Shown: positions 1 to 8,798 of the stretch, in pieces
Numbering within the stretch: the first letter of the stretch is position 1
Layout: every line of letters starts with the position of its first letter
DNA from: JAMZMI01 sp964353015
GTDB lineage: Bacteria > Bacteroidota > Bacteroidia > Cytophagales > Cyclobacteriaceae
NCBI GenBank assembly: GCA_964353015.1
Contig: CAYGUA010000020.1
Span: forward strand, 1 to 64,000
Direction: 5' to 3'
DNA: 64,000 nt
Translations under genes and position numbers: made by a program
The notes under the pieces: generated by a model
What the model saw: only the letters and a program-made list of their open reading frames with translations
Told to the model about the DNA's origin: nothing
Database searches by the model: none

Positions 1-1526
1 GTGTAGATCTTTCGAGTCCTCAAGCGGCTGTAATCACTCATCTGCTTTATTTGCAAGAAGACAGCTACAATGAATCAAATGCTGCCACTCCGTTTAATAT
101 CAAGAGATTAGGCGAAGAAGAAGCCATTTCCTATGCAATAAAGCTCAAGCAAATATTAGATGGTGAGGGGATTTATATCGAAATAAATAACATACCCAAA
201 GATCCCAACTATTATGATTCTGCTGCCAGGAAATCAAGGTATATTTTGACTGAAAGACATCCAGAAATTTACCTGACTAAGATCGGTTCATCGTGGTATT
301 ATTCTGAGAGATCTGTAGCATATATCGACATATTATACACGGAGGTGTTTAAGTTCGGTACAGATCGCTTGCTCAATATTCTTCCGAAATTAGGAACAAG
401 AAGGGTGTTTGGTCTCTATATCTATCAATACATTGGAATACTGCTTTTAGCATTTTTAAGTGTGATTGTCCACAAGATTTTCACCTTTCTTGTGGAACGC
501 ATTTTACTGCAAATATTACTTAGGTCAGGTTATGAAAAGTTGGCGGGCAGATACCTGCTCCCAGTTGCCCGACCTGCGAGTTTATTTATTGTATTCTTAT
601 TGATGGTGGTATTCATTCCTGTATTACAACTTCCGCCAGATATGTCACAATATCTGATTCTGGGAATGAAGGCCTTACTCCCAATCTTCGGCACCATCAT
701 CTTTTACAGATTGGTGGACATCCTTTCGATGTATCTGGAGCGCGTGGCTAAAAAAACCCAAAGTACTTTGGACGATCAGTTGGTGCCTTTGCTCCGCAAA
801 ACTTTGAAAACATTCGTTGTGGTGATTGGTACTTTGTTCGTATTGAGCAACTTAAATATAGACATCATCCCACTCGTAACTGGATTATCTATCGGTGGTT
901 TGGCTTTTGCTTTGGCAGCACAGGACACGATCAAAAATTTCTTCGGGTCTTTGATGATTTTTATTGATAAACCATTTCAAATTGGCGATTGGATTACATC
1001 AGGGGACATTGATGGTTCTGTGGAAGAAGTAGGTTTCAGATCGTCACGCATTCGTACCTTCAGAAACTCGCTCATGTATGTGCCAAATGGGAAAATGGCC
1101 GACAGTACAATCGATAATCATGGGTTGAGACAATATCGGAGATTTTATACCCAAATAACCGTAACTTATGACACACCACCGGAGTTGATTGAGACATTTG
1201 TAGAGGGGTTAAGGAAAATAGTGGAAAATCACCCTGATACAAGAAAGGATTATTACAACATCTATTTCAATGACATGGCTTCCTTTTCACTCAACATTAT
1301 GTTTTACATTTTCTTTGAAGTACCGGATTGGCCTGCAGAATTGAAAGCAAGACATGAAGTGCTAATTGAGATATTAAAACTGGCGGATAAACTTGGTGTC
1401 AACTTCGCTTTCCCAACACAAACCTTGCACATGGAAAACTTCCCCGGACAACCGTCTCTCTCTCCAAACTATATTGGTAAGGACGAATTGAGAATACGAA
1501 TGAACGAGCATTTTAGTAAACAATGA
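1..1526 (+). CDS. MscS-family mechanosensitive ion channel (5' end cut by window edge)
   Basis: Small-conductance mechanosensitive channel of the inner membrane, which would release solutes on hypo-osmotic shock. The open frame runs upstream from the first candidate start (TTG at 51) to the window edge without a stop. The residues encoded there (first full codon at base 3) look like normal protein, so the true start lies outside. The visible part has a soluble N-terminal segment of about 120 residues, then several hydrophobic helices (about residues 125-275 counted from base 51). The pore-lining helix and beta domain follow (GLAFALAAQDTIKNFFGS, then the GSVEEVGFRSSRIRTF stretch) and then the alpha/beta C-terminal domain. 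The long N-terminal extension places it among the larger MscS-like proteins. Family is certain; physiological role is inferred. Confidence 0.9.
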   Translation, partial: VDLSSPQAAVITHLLYLQEDSYNESNAATPFNIKRLGEEEAISYAIKLKQILDGEGIYIEINNIPKDPNYYDSAARKSRYILTERHPEIYLTKIGSSWYYSERSVAYIDILYTEVFKFGTDRLLNILPKLGTRRVFGLYIYQYIGILLLAFLSVIVHKIFTFLVERILLQILLRSGYEKLAGRYLLPVARPASLFIVFLLMVVFIPVLQLPPDMSQYLILGMKALLPIFGTIIFYRLVDILSMYLERVAKKTQSTLDDQLVPLLRKTLKTFVVVIGTLFVLSNLNIDIIPLVTGLSIGGLAFALAAQDTIKNFFGSLMIFIDKPFQIGDWITSGDIDGSVEEVGFRSSRIRTFRNSLMYVPNGKMADSTIDNHGLRQYRRFYTQITVTYDTPPELIETFVEGLRKIVENHPDTRKDYYNIYFNDMASFSLNIMFYIFFEVPDWPAELKARHEVLIEILKLADKLGVNFAFPTQTLHMENFPGQPSLSPNYIGKDELRIRMNEHFSKQ

Positions 1527-1576
1527 ACGAAATATAGTATTGAATCTTTGGTACAAAGAAAAGAGTTGCTGAAGTG

Positions 1577-1632
1577 AATTATCAATTATCAATTATCAAT
1601 TATCAATTATCAATTATCAATTATCAATTATC
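1577..1632. repeat. Heptanucleotide tandem repeat, eight copies of AATTATC
   Basis: Eight uninterrupted, identical head-to-tail copies of the 7-mer AATTATC lie in the gap between the MscS gene and the oxidoreductase gene, ending 40 bases before the ATG at 1673. A 7-base unit would not keep a reading frame, and the repeat is outside coding sequence. It is a classic candidate for slipped-strand copy-number change. An effect on spacing of the promoter of the downstream gene is possible but not shown. Confidence 0.95.
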
Positions 1633-1672
1633 ATAAAACATTAACAGCCCATAACCTCAACACTTTGAAACC

Positions 1673-2695
1673 ATGAAAGCATATCAGTTAATCAAAAATG
1701 GAGCGGCGAATCAAGCTTTTGAGCTTAAAGAAATGCCAACTCCAGAACCAAAAGCAGGCCAGGTGTTGATAGAGTCAGAAGGCTTTGGGTTGAATTTCGC
1801 TGATGTGATGGCACGTTTGGGAATCTACAAAGACTGTCCGCCCCTACCAGCTGTGATTGGCTATGAAAATGTTGGCAGAGTTAAAGCATTGGGCGCTGGT
1901 GTAAATTCACTCAAGGTTGGCGATCGAGTATTGGCGTTTACACGATTTGGTGGTTATGCAGACCATGTGATTGCGCCTGAAATGGCAGTCGCCAAAATAT
2001 CAGAATCCATATCATTGGTTGAGGCTACCGCCTTGGCAACTCAATATATCACGGCTTATTTTGCTGCTGAAGAAACAGTGAGAATCCACAAAGGAGATCA
2101 TGTATTGATCCATGCCGCAGCAGGTGGTGTAGGTACGGCGCTGATCCAAATCCTGAAAAGAAAAGGATGTATCATCTTCGGCACGGCAGGCTCTAGCCAA
2201 AAGCTAGATTTTCTAAAAGGAATTGGGGTAGATTATCCTATCAACTATCGGGAAAATGATTATTTAGCTGAGGTTGAAAAGTTGGGATTTAAAGGGAAAT
2301 TGGATGTCACTTTCAATCCAGTAGGTGGTGATTATGTGAAAAAAGATTTCAAATTGTTGAACTCCGGTGGACGAGTAGTGCTGTATGGTGCTTCAAAACT
2401 TACAGAAGCACGAGGTAATATTTTCAAAATGATCAAGCTCCTCTTCGGATTTGGTTTCTGGAGTCCTATCGGATTTGTTTCAAAATCAACCTCACTTATA
2501 GGAATCAATATGCTGCGTATTGCTGACAACAAACCTGAAGCATTGAAACGATGTATGGATGCTGTAATCGCTTTGGCGGAAGCGGGAGAACTAAAACCAG
2601 TTACTGGAACCGAATTCCCACATAATCAACTGGCGGAAGCACATGATTTTCTTGGCACACGTAAGTCAATAGGAAAGGTAGCTGTGAAGTGGTGA
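1673..2695 (+). CDS. Zinc-independent MDR oxidoreductase (quinone oxidoreductase / VAT-1-like)
   Basis: Medium-chain dehydrogenase/reductase of 340 residues, expected to be a cytosolic NADPH-dependent reductase of quinones or enones. The N-terminal GroES-like half is followed by a Rossmann domain with the nucleotide motif AAAGGVG at residues 148-154. The Cys/His ligands of zinc alcohol dehydrogenases are absent, which fits the quinone oxidoreductase subgroup. The stretch around residues 230-290 resembles VAT-1-like members (long insertion with a hydrophobic KLLFGFGFWSP segment). It stands alone between the AATTATC repeat and an inverted repeat downstream. The substrate cannot be read from sequence. 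Confidence 0.85.
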   Translation: MKAYQLIKNGAANQAFELKEMPTPEPKAGQVLIESEGFGLNFADVMARLGIYKDCPPLPAVIGYENVGRVKALGAGVNSLKVGDRVLAFTRFGGYADHVIAPEMAVAKISESISLVEATALATQYITAYFAAEETVRIHKGDHVLIHAAAGGVGTALIQILKRKGCIIFGTAGSSQKLDFLKGIGVDYPINYRENDYLAEVEKLGFKGKLDVTFNPVGGDYVKKDFKLLNSGGRVVLYGASKLTEARGNIFKMIKLLFGFGFWSPIGFVSKSTSLIGINMLRIADNKPEALKRCMDAVIALAEAGELKPVTGTEFPHNQLAEAHDFLGTRKSIGKVAVKW

Positions 2696-2705
2696 TTATG
2701 TAGTC

Positions 2706-2756
2706 TAAATGACTGAAACGTGTGATTTTATCATGAATCAGATCTTCAGTCATTTA
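2706..2756. terminator. 12-bp inverted repeat downstream of the MDR gene, possible terminator
   Basis: TAAATGACTGAA (2706-2717) and TTCAGTCATTTA (2745-2756) are perfect complements separated by a 27-base loop. The element begins 11 bases after the oxidoreductase stop codon. No T-run follows the second arm, so this is not a standard intrinsic terminator. It could instead be a 3' stabilising hairpin or part of the control region of the next gene at 2813. Confidence 0.4.
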
Positions 2757-2812
2757 TCTATTCGTCAAAATAATCTTATATTGGTAGAAAACATTCCCAA
2801 TTTTCTGAAGAT

Positions 2813-4321
2813 ATGAGACACACCTTCTATTTTGTTGCCCCATTAATCCTTGTTATTGTTGGTGTCATTGGCTACTACTATCCTTCGTGGTGGTATAGCT
2901 ATATCATTTTGATTCCGTTATTTCTGATTGGAATTTCAAATCGCTTTCAAAAAAGCCATACGATCCTTCGCAACTTTCCACTACTTGGATATTTCAGATA
3001 CTTTTTTGAAATGATCTCACCGGAAATTCAACAGTATTTTATTGAAAGATCCACTGATGGTAAGCCATTTAGTAGGAACCACCGCGCATTGGTTTATCGC
3101 AGAGCAAAGAGCGTAAATGACACCCACCCATTCGGAACCCAATTGAATCTGAATACTCCTGCTTATGAAGCATTAAGGCATTCTATTTATGCTATTCCTC
3201 CATTTGATGAATTTCCACGGGTGATGATTGGCGGCTCATTTTGTAAGCATTTATATTCTGCTTCCATCCTGAATATTTCGGCAATGAGCTATGGTGCCTT
3301 AAGTCATAATGCCATTCTCGCACTCAATAAAGGAGCGAAAAAGGGAAATTTCTATCACAATACAGGTGAAGGAAGCGTATCAGATTACCACATAGCTGGC
3401 GGAGGCGACTTGGTGTGGCAAATCGGAACTGGATATTTTGGATGCCGTACTCCAGATGGTGGTTTTGATCCAGTGAAATACAAAGAAAAAGTAGCACTTG
3501 ACCAGATAAAAATGGTTGAGTTGAAAATTTCTCAAGGAGCCAAGCCTGGTCATGGCGGTGTATTGCCTGCTTCTAAAAATAATAGGGAAATAGCCAGAAT
3601 TAGAGGCATAGAACCTTTTACTATGGTTTTATCACCTCCTGGTCATCGAGATATTAAAAACGCAACTGATTTACTCCACTTCATCAAACAACTCAGAGAT
3701 CTTTCAGATGGGAAACCGGTTGGATTTAAATTATGTATTGGTCGAACAGAAGAGTTCATTGATTTAGTGGAAAAAATGGTTGAGTTGAAAATCTGGCCAG
3801 ACTTTATCACTGTGGATGGTGCCGAAGGAGGAACGGGTGCTGCACCACTTGAATTTTCAGATTCGGTCGGTTTACCATTGGAGCCTGCATTAATTTTCGT
3901 TCATAGCACATTGAAAAAATATAAACTTAGAGACGAGATTAAAATCATTGCCAGTGGCAAAGTATTGACGGCCTTTTCAATCCTGAGAATGCGAGCCTTG
4001 GGTGCTGACATCTGTAATTCTGCGCGTGCTTTCATGTTTAGTCTGGGTTGTATTCAGGCACTTCGCTGCAACAGCAATGACTGTCCCACTGGTGTGGCTA
4101 CTACGGATAAAATGCTTGCCAAAGGATTAGTAGTGACTGATAAATCAGAACGGGTTTACAACTTTCATAAAAACACTGTGCATGCTGTTCTTGAGTTGTT
4201 AGGAGCATGCGGCATTACACATACTGATGAAATTACCATAGATATGTTTGTGAAAGGCGATGAAATGGTTGCGCTTTCGAATAGATTCTTTCCTGACTCG
4301 GTACTCAATAGAGTAGATTAA
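2813..4321 (+). CDS. FMN-binding glutamate synthase-related protein, membrane-anchored
   Basis: 502-residue protein with the FMN/synthase domain of GltB but no glutaminase domain. Residues 6-45 form two hydrophobic helices that should anchor it in the inner membrane. The rest (about 130-480) is the TIM-barrel synthase domain, with HGGVLPASKN near 247 and GAEGGTGAAP near 338. The spacing of Cys413, Cys419 and Cys424 (C-x5-C-x4-C) matches the 3Fe-4S cluster ligands of glutamate synthase, followed by PTGVATTD. Stand-alone proteins like this are usually annotated as FMN-binding glutamate synthase family. The electron donor and physiological reaction are unknown. It ends at a shared bidirectional terminator. 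Confidence 0.85.
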   Translation: MRHTFYFVAPLILVIVGVIGYYYPSWWYSYIILIPLFLIGISNRFQKSHTILRNFPLLGYFRYFFEMISPEIQQYFIERSTDGKPFSRNHRALVYRRAKSVNDTHPFGTQLNLNTPAYEALRHSIYAIPPFDEFPRVMIGGSFCKHLYSASILNISAMSYGALSHNAILALNKGAKKGNFYHNTGEGSVSDYHIAGGGDLVWQIGTGYFGCRTPDGGFDPVKYKEKVALDQIKMVELKISQGAKPGHGGVLPASKNNREIARIRGIEPFTMVLSPPGHRDIKNATDLLHFIKQLRDLSDGKPVGFKLCIGRTEEFIDLVEKMVELKIWPDFITVDGAEGGTGAAPLEFSDSVGLPLEPALIFVHSTLKKYKLRDEIKIIASGKVLTAFSILRMRALGADICNSARAFMFSLGCIQALRCNSNDCPTGVATTDKMLAKGLVVTDKSERVYNFHKNTVHAVLELLGACGITHTDEITIDMFVKGDEMVALSNRFFPDSVLNRVD

Positions 4322-4325
4322 GATT

Positions 4326-4356
4326 AAAAGCGCATCATTCCAGGTGATGCGCTTTT
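4326..4356. terminator. Bidirectional intrinsic terminator between convergent genes
   Basis: AAAAGCGCATCA (4326-4337) and TGATGCGCTTTT (4345-4356) form a perfect 12-bp stem with a 7-base loop, with A-run and T-run on opposite sides so that it can work in both directions. It starts just after the stop of the glutamate-synthase-like gene and contains the TGA stop codon of the opposite-strand gene (4335-4337). Confidence 0.85.
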
Positions 4357-4796
4357 ATCAATTTAAAGGCTTTAAGTTCAAGTAAGTTGACTTCCTCTTT
4401 GCTATCGAATATTTCTTCGACTGCTACGAAAGCAGGATGCCCATCCTTTGTCTCATAACCCATCAAAATAAAGTCTTCTTCAATTCCATCAAAAGCTATT
4501 TTGAATTCGTAGACAGTCTTGATTTTATTATCTCCAGCAAATTTTTCGATAAAATAATAGGCTTTTTCTCCTTCAATCATTGATGCAGGCAATGACCAAA
4601 GTTCACCATGTGAAGCAAATGCCTGAACAGTAAGATCTCCCTCATATTTATGATGACTAGAATGATGATGATGGATCTTAAGATGATCAAAATATTCAAT
4701 GGTTGTGTCGCTGACGTAATAACCACTGAAAAACTGTGCGGAAACAGTAAAACATAAAAATAGCTGGATGAAAAATATCATTATTGATTTTCTCAT
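4335..4796 (-). CDS. Hypothetical secreted His-rich protein
   Basis: 153 residues with a signal peptide (MRKSIMIFFIQLFLCFTVSA, cut near residue 20). The mature part carries a histidine cluster at 42-45 and 48-49 (HHHHSSHH), a possible metal-binding patch. I recognise no domain. The C-terminal half looks like a small beta-rich fold. A candidate promoter lies about 90 bases upstream, and its stop codon sits inside the bidirectional terminator it shares with the convergent glutamate-synthase-like gene. It is expressed alone. A role in metal binding in the periplasm is only a guess from composition. Confidence 0.7.
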   Translation of the reverse strand: MRKSIMIFFIQLFLCFTVSAQFFSGYYVSDTTIEYFDHLKIHHHHSSHHKYEGDLTVQAFASHGELWSLPASMIEGEKAYYFIEKFAGDNKIKTVYEFKIAFDGIEEDFILMGYETKDGHPAFVAVEEIFDSKEEVNLLELKAFKLIKAHHLE

Positions 4797-4884
4797 ACTC
4801 AGAAAGTGGTTGATTGAACTTTAAATATACTTTCAGATGTATAATCACCACGAAATTTTCGATGAAAATGCCTTTCATGCATAC

Positions 4885-4917
4885 CAAAGGTAAGAATTCA
4901 TTCAATTATCAATCAAA
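4885..4917 (-). promoter_or_regulatory. Candidate Bacteroidota-type promoter for the His-rich secreted protein
   Basis: On the minus strand the box TACCTTTG (4885-4892) matches the Bacteroidota -7 consensus TAnnTTTG exactly. A TTTG (4914-4917) lies 21 bases further upstream, near the expected -33 distance. Transcription would start near 4880, leaving a leader of about 85 bases before the ATG at 4796. Confidence 0.45.
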
Positions 4918-5010
4918 TAGCATTAAATTCAAATTGCATTTGGCTGAGTTTGATAATTCGATTTCCAAAAAAAGAAAATTGATGAGGTGAAAATTTATAG
5001 GACAGAAATC

Positions 5011-7794
5011 TTAGCAAGCCTTAAGATAAGCGGATGGTTTTTTACCAAATCTCCTTTCAAAGAGAGATGAGAAATAAGGTGAATGCTGGAAACCTACGGC
5101 TGATGCGAGTTCACTGCTACTCATATAAACCCTTTTTTGTGCGAGTTCCATTGCCTTGTTGAGCTTGATTTCCTGGATAAACTGGAGTGGAGTAAGCCCT
5201 GTGGTGTTTTTAAGATATCTATAAATCTGGCGCTCACTCATGGCCGCACAATCAGCAAGCCGCAAAACACTGAAGTTGGAATCTGAAATGCTCTTCATTA
5301 CTTCGTCACGCAATTTTTTCAATAGCTTATCATCAAAGGAGATGACCTCTTCTTTGTCTGGCTCCTCTTCCATGCGCGAAACCGAATTTTGAAAAAGATT
5401 TTGAATCCGAATAATAAGTTCCTCAGGATCAAATGGCTTTTGCAAATAATCATCTACACCAATTCTAAGTGCATCTTTTTTAGCAACATCATCAGAAAGT
5501 GCTGTAAGATGAATAAATGGAATGGTCTTTAAATTGGGATTTGATTTCACTTTTTTGGAAAAAGAAAGGCCATCCATCTCTGGCATCATCATATCTGAAA
5601 TGATCATTTTCACCTTATCCTTTTCCAAAACCTTCAAGCCTTCCAATCCATTTGCGGCATGTCTGATTTCGAAATATGGTTTTAGCAAACCCGAAATGTA
5701 TTTTCGCATATCAGCATTGTCTTCTACGATAAGCAGAATAGGTTTTTCACTCAGTCGCGATAGTATATCAGTTGATATGAAATTATCCTCAAGAGCCATT
5801 TCAACTTGCGTATTTTCAATGGTTTCCGGGACTTCTGCAAGAACATGTTTGGGCAAAATCAAACTAAATGTTGTGCCTTTAAGAAATTCACTTTGCACTT
5901 GAAGATCTCCACCATGAAGTTTTGCTATCTCTCGAGAAAGAGACAATCCCACACCCGTACCACCAGCATTCTTGATACTCGGTGCTTGATAAAATCGATC
6001 AAAAATGTATGGCAAATCCTCTTCTTCGATACCCATTCCAGTGTCGATCACAGCAATTTCTATATGATCACTGATTGATGTTCGAACAGTTATACTTCCT
6101 CCGGGATCAGTAAATCTCAGGGCATTGGATATTAGATTTATAATGATTTTGGAAATTTTATCGGCATCCACTTCCATATATGGCATTGCTGCATCTTCCC
6201 ATATAATTTTTACTCCCTGATCTTTTGCTTTCGGTGCGAATAACGAGATAGCCTGCTTACCTAATTCATTGATGTTGACAATCTGCTTATTTAGCGCCAT
6301 CTCACCATCTTCGAGTTTCGACAGATCAAGAATTTCATTCACCAGTTTCACCAGATTTTGGGTGTTTTTATAAACTAGATCCAAATCCTCTTCCATATCC
6401 GGAGAAAGTGCTTCGGTGTTTAGTATCTTATGAATTGGTCCTTTGATCAAGGTCAATGGAGTACGCAGCTCATGGGCAACATTGATAAACCACCTGCTTT
6501 TCATCTCATTGATCTCCTTAATTTTTTCATTTTGAGATTCAATTTCTGTGTTTTTCAGGGTGAGCTCTAGATTGGCTTTTTTCCTCAAGTTATAACCGCG
6601 ATAAATCAAAAAGATGAGCACAGAAAGAAACAGCAAGGCCATCAATAATATTGATTGATAGATTCTTTGACGCTTAAGATTATAATCTGAAGTTTTCAAT
6701 TGCAAGTTCGTTTCTGCAAGTTCCCGTTCTCTTTTTTCTGTCTCAAATTTTGCTTTAATTGATTCTACTATCCTGCTATTTTCGATTGTAAAAACCGAAT
6801 CTTCCATAGCCACTTCTCTGGCATAATAGTCATACGCAAGCTTATAATTTCCTGACTTGTAATATGCCTTTTGTAAATTATCCAAGGCATTTACGGTGAT
6901 TTGACCATTATTCAGATTCTGTGCCATATCTAAGGCCTTTTTGGAAAAGTAGATACTGGAATCATATTTCCCAGTGTTTAAGTAATAAGATCCCAGGTCT
7001 TGATATGCAAATGCAATTTGCTTTTGCTCCTTACTCAATACGGCGTATTTGTATTCATTCTTCACATTGACAAAAGCCTCATTTAGAAACTCCATTCTTA
7101 AATATGTGAGATATTGCCCTTGATAGTTTGATGCCACTAAGCCCCACGCCTCCATGCTTTCAGCGATTTTTTTTGATTTACTATAGTAATCAAGCGCTAA
7201 TTCAAAATCTTTTTCATCTGCATATATGCCACCCAGGTTATGATACATGGAAGCAACACCCAGATTTCTCCCCAAGGCACTGACTATTTCTATGCACTCA
7301 TTGTAGTACTTGATTGCAATGTCGTGATCTCCCAAATAATCATGATTGATGGCGATAGCTGCTAGCGTATAATAGATATTAATAGAATCTTGAAGCTCAA
7401 CATAAATATCATAAGCCTCATGATTCAACCTTAATGAAGCTGCCTGATTATCTTCATTTCTGTAAAACTCCCCAAGTTCAGTTTTCGCTTCAGCCAAACC
7501 AGCTTTGTCATTTTGATCCTCGAATATGGATATAGATTTCAGAAAAAGATTTTCAGCAGAATCGTATTTACCTGTGTTGTTCAAAAACTGCCCCCAAAGG
7601 AGATAATTTCGGGCAAGATCCACTTGATTTTGGTTCGTTGTAGATTCAATAAATTTAGTCTGAATCGATTGGGAATCCAGAGAATCTGCTTTTTCGAGAA
7701 AAACCTTCAGGCTGTCGGTACTTTGGGAATAGCCCACATGGAACAGACTAAAAACTAAGAAAAATAAAATTATATGTCTACCTGTACGCTTCAA
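5011..7794 (-). CDS. Hybrid two-component system protein: TPR sensor, histidine kinase, receiver, AraC-type regulator
   Basis: A complete signalling pathway in one 927-residue polypeptide. In order: signal peptide (1-23); periplasmic TPR-like helical repeats (about 50-340); coiled stretch; membrane helix (about 379-398); HisKA dimerisation domain with phospho-acceptor His441 in VAHELRTP; HATPase domain with N-box NLISNALRF (553-561) and GGTGVGLSLS; receiver domain with Asp734 in ISDMMMPEMDG and Lys787 in YLQKPF; and a C-terminal AraC helix-turn-helix (about 825-925). Hybrid proteins that control polysaccharide loci usually sense with Reg_prop beta-propellers. The TPR sensor here and the neighbouring amino-acid genes argue against a role in the pectin locus. 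The signal sensed is unknown. Confidence 0.92.
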   Translation of the reverse strand: MKRTGRHIILFFLVFSLFHVGYSQSTDSLKVFLEKADSLDSQSIQTKFIESTTNQNQVDLARNYLLWGQFLNNTGKYDSAENLFLKSISIFEDQNDKAGLAEAKTELGEFYRNEDNQAASLRLNHEAYDIYVELQDSINIYYTLAAIAINHDYLGDHDIAIKYYNECIEIVSALGRNLGVASMYHNLGGIYADEKDFELALDYYSKSKKIAESMEAWGLVASNYQGQYLTYLRMEFLNEAFVNVKNEYKYAVLSKEQKQIAFAYQDLGSYYLNTGKYDSSIYFSKKALDMAQNLNNGQITVNALDNLQKAYYKSGNYKLAYDYYAREVAMEDSVFTIENSRIVESIKAKFETEKRERELAETNLQLKTSDYNLKRQRIYQSILLMALLFLSVLIFLIYRGYNLRKKANLELTLKNTEIESQNEKIKEINEMKSRWFINVAHELRTPLTLIKGPIHKILNTEALSPDMEEDLDLVYKNTQNLVKLVNEILDLSKLEDGEMALNKQIVNINELGKQAISLFAPKAKDQGVKIIWEDAAMPYMEVDADKISKIIINLISNALRFTDPGGSITVRTSISDHIEIAVIDTGMGIEEEDLPYIFDRFYQAPSIKNAGGTGVGLSLSREIAKLHGGDLQVQSEFLKGTTFSLILPKHVLAEVPETIENTQVEMALEDNFISTDILSRLSEKPILLIVEDNADMRKYISGLLKPYFEIRHAANGLEGLKVLEKDKVKMIISDMMMPEMDGLSFSKKVKSNPNLKTIPFIHLTALSDDVAKKDALRIGVDDYLQKPFDPEELIIRIQNLFQNSVSRMEEEPDKEEVISFDDKLLKKLRDEVMKSISDSNFSVLRLADCAAMSERQIYRYLKNTTGLTPLQFIQEIKLNKAMELAQKRVYMSSSELASAVGFQHSPYFSSLFERRFGKKPSAYLKAC

Positions 7795-7952
7795 ATATCC
7801 TTTCTTAATGTGCTTGCTTTAGGGCTTAAATTGACTTTGTATTTGGTCAAAATAATTCCAAATAGAAATTTAACTCACAATTAAAGAAGTCAAAGGATAA
7901 TGGGAAGAATTTGTAAAAAATACCAGAAATGTAGTACCTCTCAGCACCTTCC

Positions 7953-8798
7953 TCATTTCAGGATTTTTCGAATCTTTCGGCCTTCTTCCAGAAAATTTTG
8001 AATGGCTTGATAATCACCTTGTTCGAGATGAGATTTCAGTGCCAGGATTTGTTTGAGGTAATTATCAATACTCTCCAAAAGCATCTTTTTATTTTCTAAA
8101 AAAATAGGCGCCCACATCTCAGGAGAACTTTTAGCAAGACGAACAGTCGAAGCAAAACCAGAGCCGGCCAGCTCAAGGATCACCTCACCATCTTTTTCTT
8201 TTGACAAAACAGTATTGCTCAAAGCATAGGAAGTGACATGACTCAGATGGCTGATATAAGCCAAATGCCTGTCATGTTCGGTGGCACCCATTTTCACAAT
8301 ATAAAAACCGATCTCCAAGGCGGTTTCTTCAAACTGGATTCTCAATGTTGCATTGGTTTTTGCTTCTTCACAAATGATCAGACATTTGTCTTTGAACAAC
8401 CCCGGGAATGCTGCCTCAGGTCCCGAATATTCTGTACCGGCAATCGGATGAGCTGCAAGAAAATTTGCCCTGCGTGGATGCTCCATTACACATTCGCAAA
8501 TAGCACCTTTTGTAGATCCGAAATCAATCACAAGCTGATCTTCTCTCAGCTGATCCAGCAGTTCAGGAAGCATATTTTTGATGACATCAACTGGGATCGA
8601 CAGTATGATCCAATCTGCCCATTTGACACCTTCAGTCAGATTCTCAAATTTTTCAGAAATAATCCCTAGTTCTGCGGCTTTATCCAACGTAGTAGATTTC
8701 CTACTAAACCCTCCAAACACAAATTCCTTTCGGCTTTTTAGTGCCAATGAAAATGATCCACCTATCAGACCAACCCCAACTAAAAGTATTTTTTTCAT
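7953..8798 (-). CDS. tyrA: Prephenate dehydrogenase
   Basis: Oxidatively decarboxylates prephenate to 4-hydroxyphenylpyruvate in tyrosine synthesis. The 281-residue protein starts with the NAD-binding motif LVGVGLIGGS (6-15). It carries the family motifs AAHPIAGTE (His117) and ISHLSH (His184, His187), which line the active site. There is no fused chorismate mutase or ACT domain. Its ATG overlaps the stop of the upstream aminotransferase by four bases (ATGA), so the two are co-translated. Confidence 0.9.
   Translation of the reverse strand: MKKILLVGVGLIGGSFSLALKSRKEFVFGGFSRKSTTLDKAAELGIISEKFENLTEGVKWADWIILSIPVDVIKNMLPELLDQLREDQLVIDFGSTKGAICECVMEHPRRANFLAAHPIAGTEYSGPEAAFPGLFKDKCLIICEEAKTNATLRIQFEETALEIGFYIVKMGATEHDRHLAYISHLSHVTSYALSNTVLSKEKDGEVILELAGSGFASTVRLAKSSPEMWAPIFLENKKMLLESIDNYLKQILALKSHLEQGDYQAIQNFLEEGRKIRKILK

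Noticed and set aside
1577..1632. CRISPR array
   Set aside because: The repeat is a 7-mer with no spacers. It is a simple tandem repeat.
5011..7794. The hybrid sensor as regulator of the pectin locus
   Set aside because: It is 26 kb away from susC, has a TPR rather than a Reg_prop sensor, and the pectin genes have a LacI regulator with matching sites of its own.
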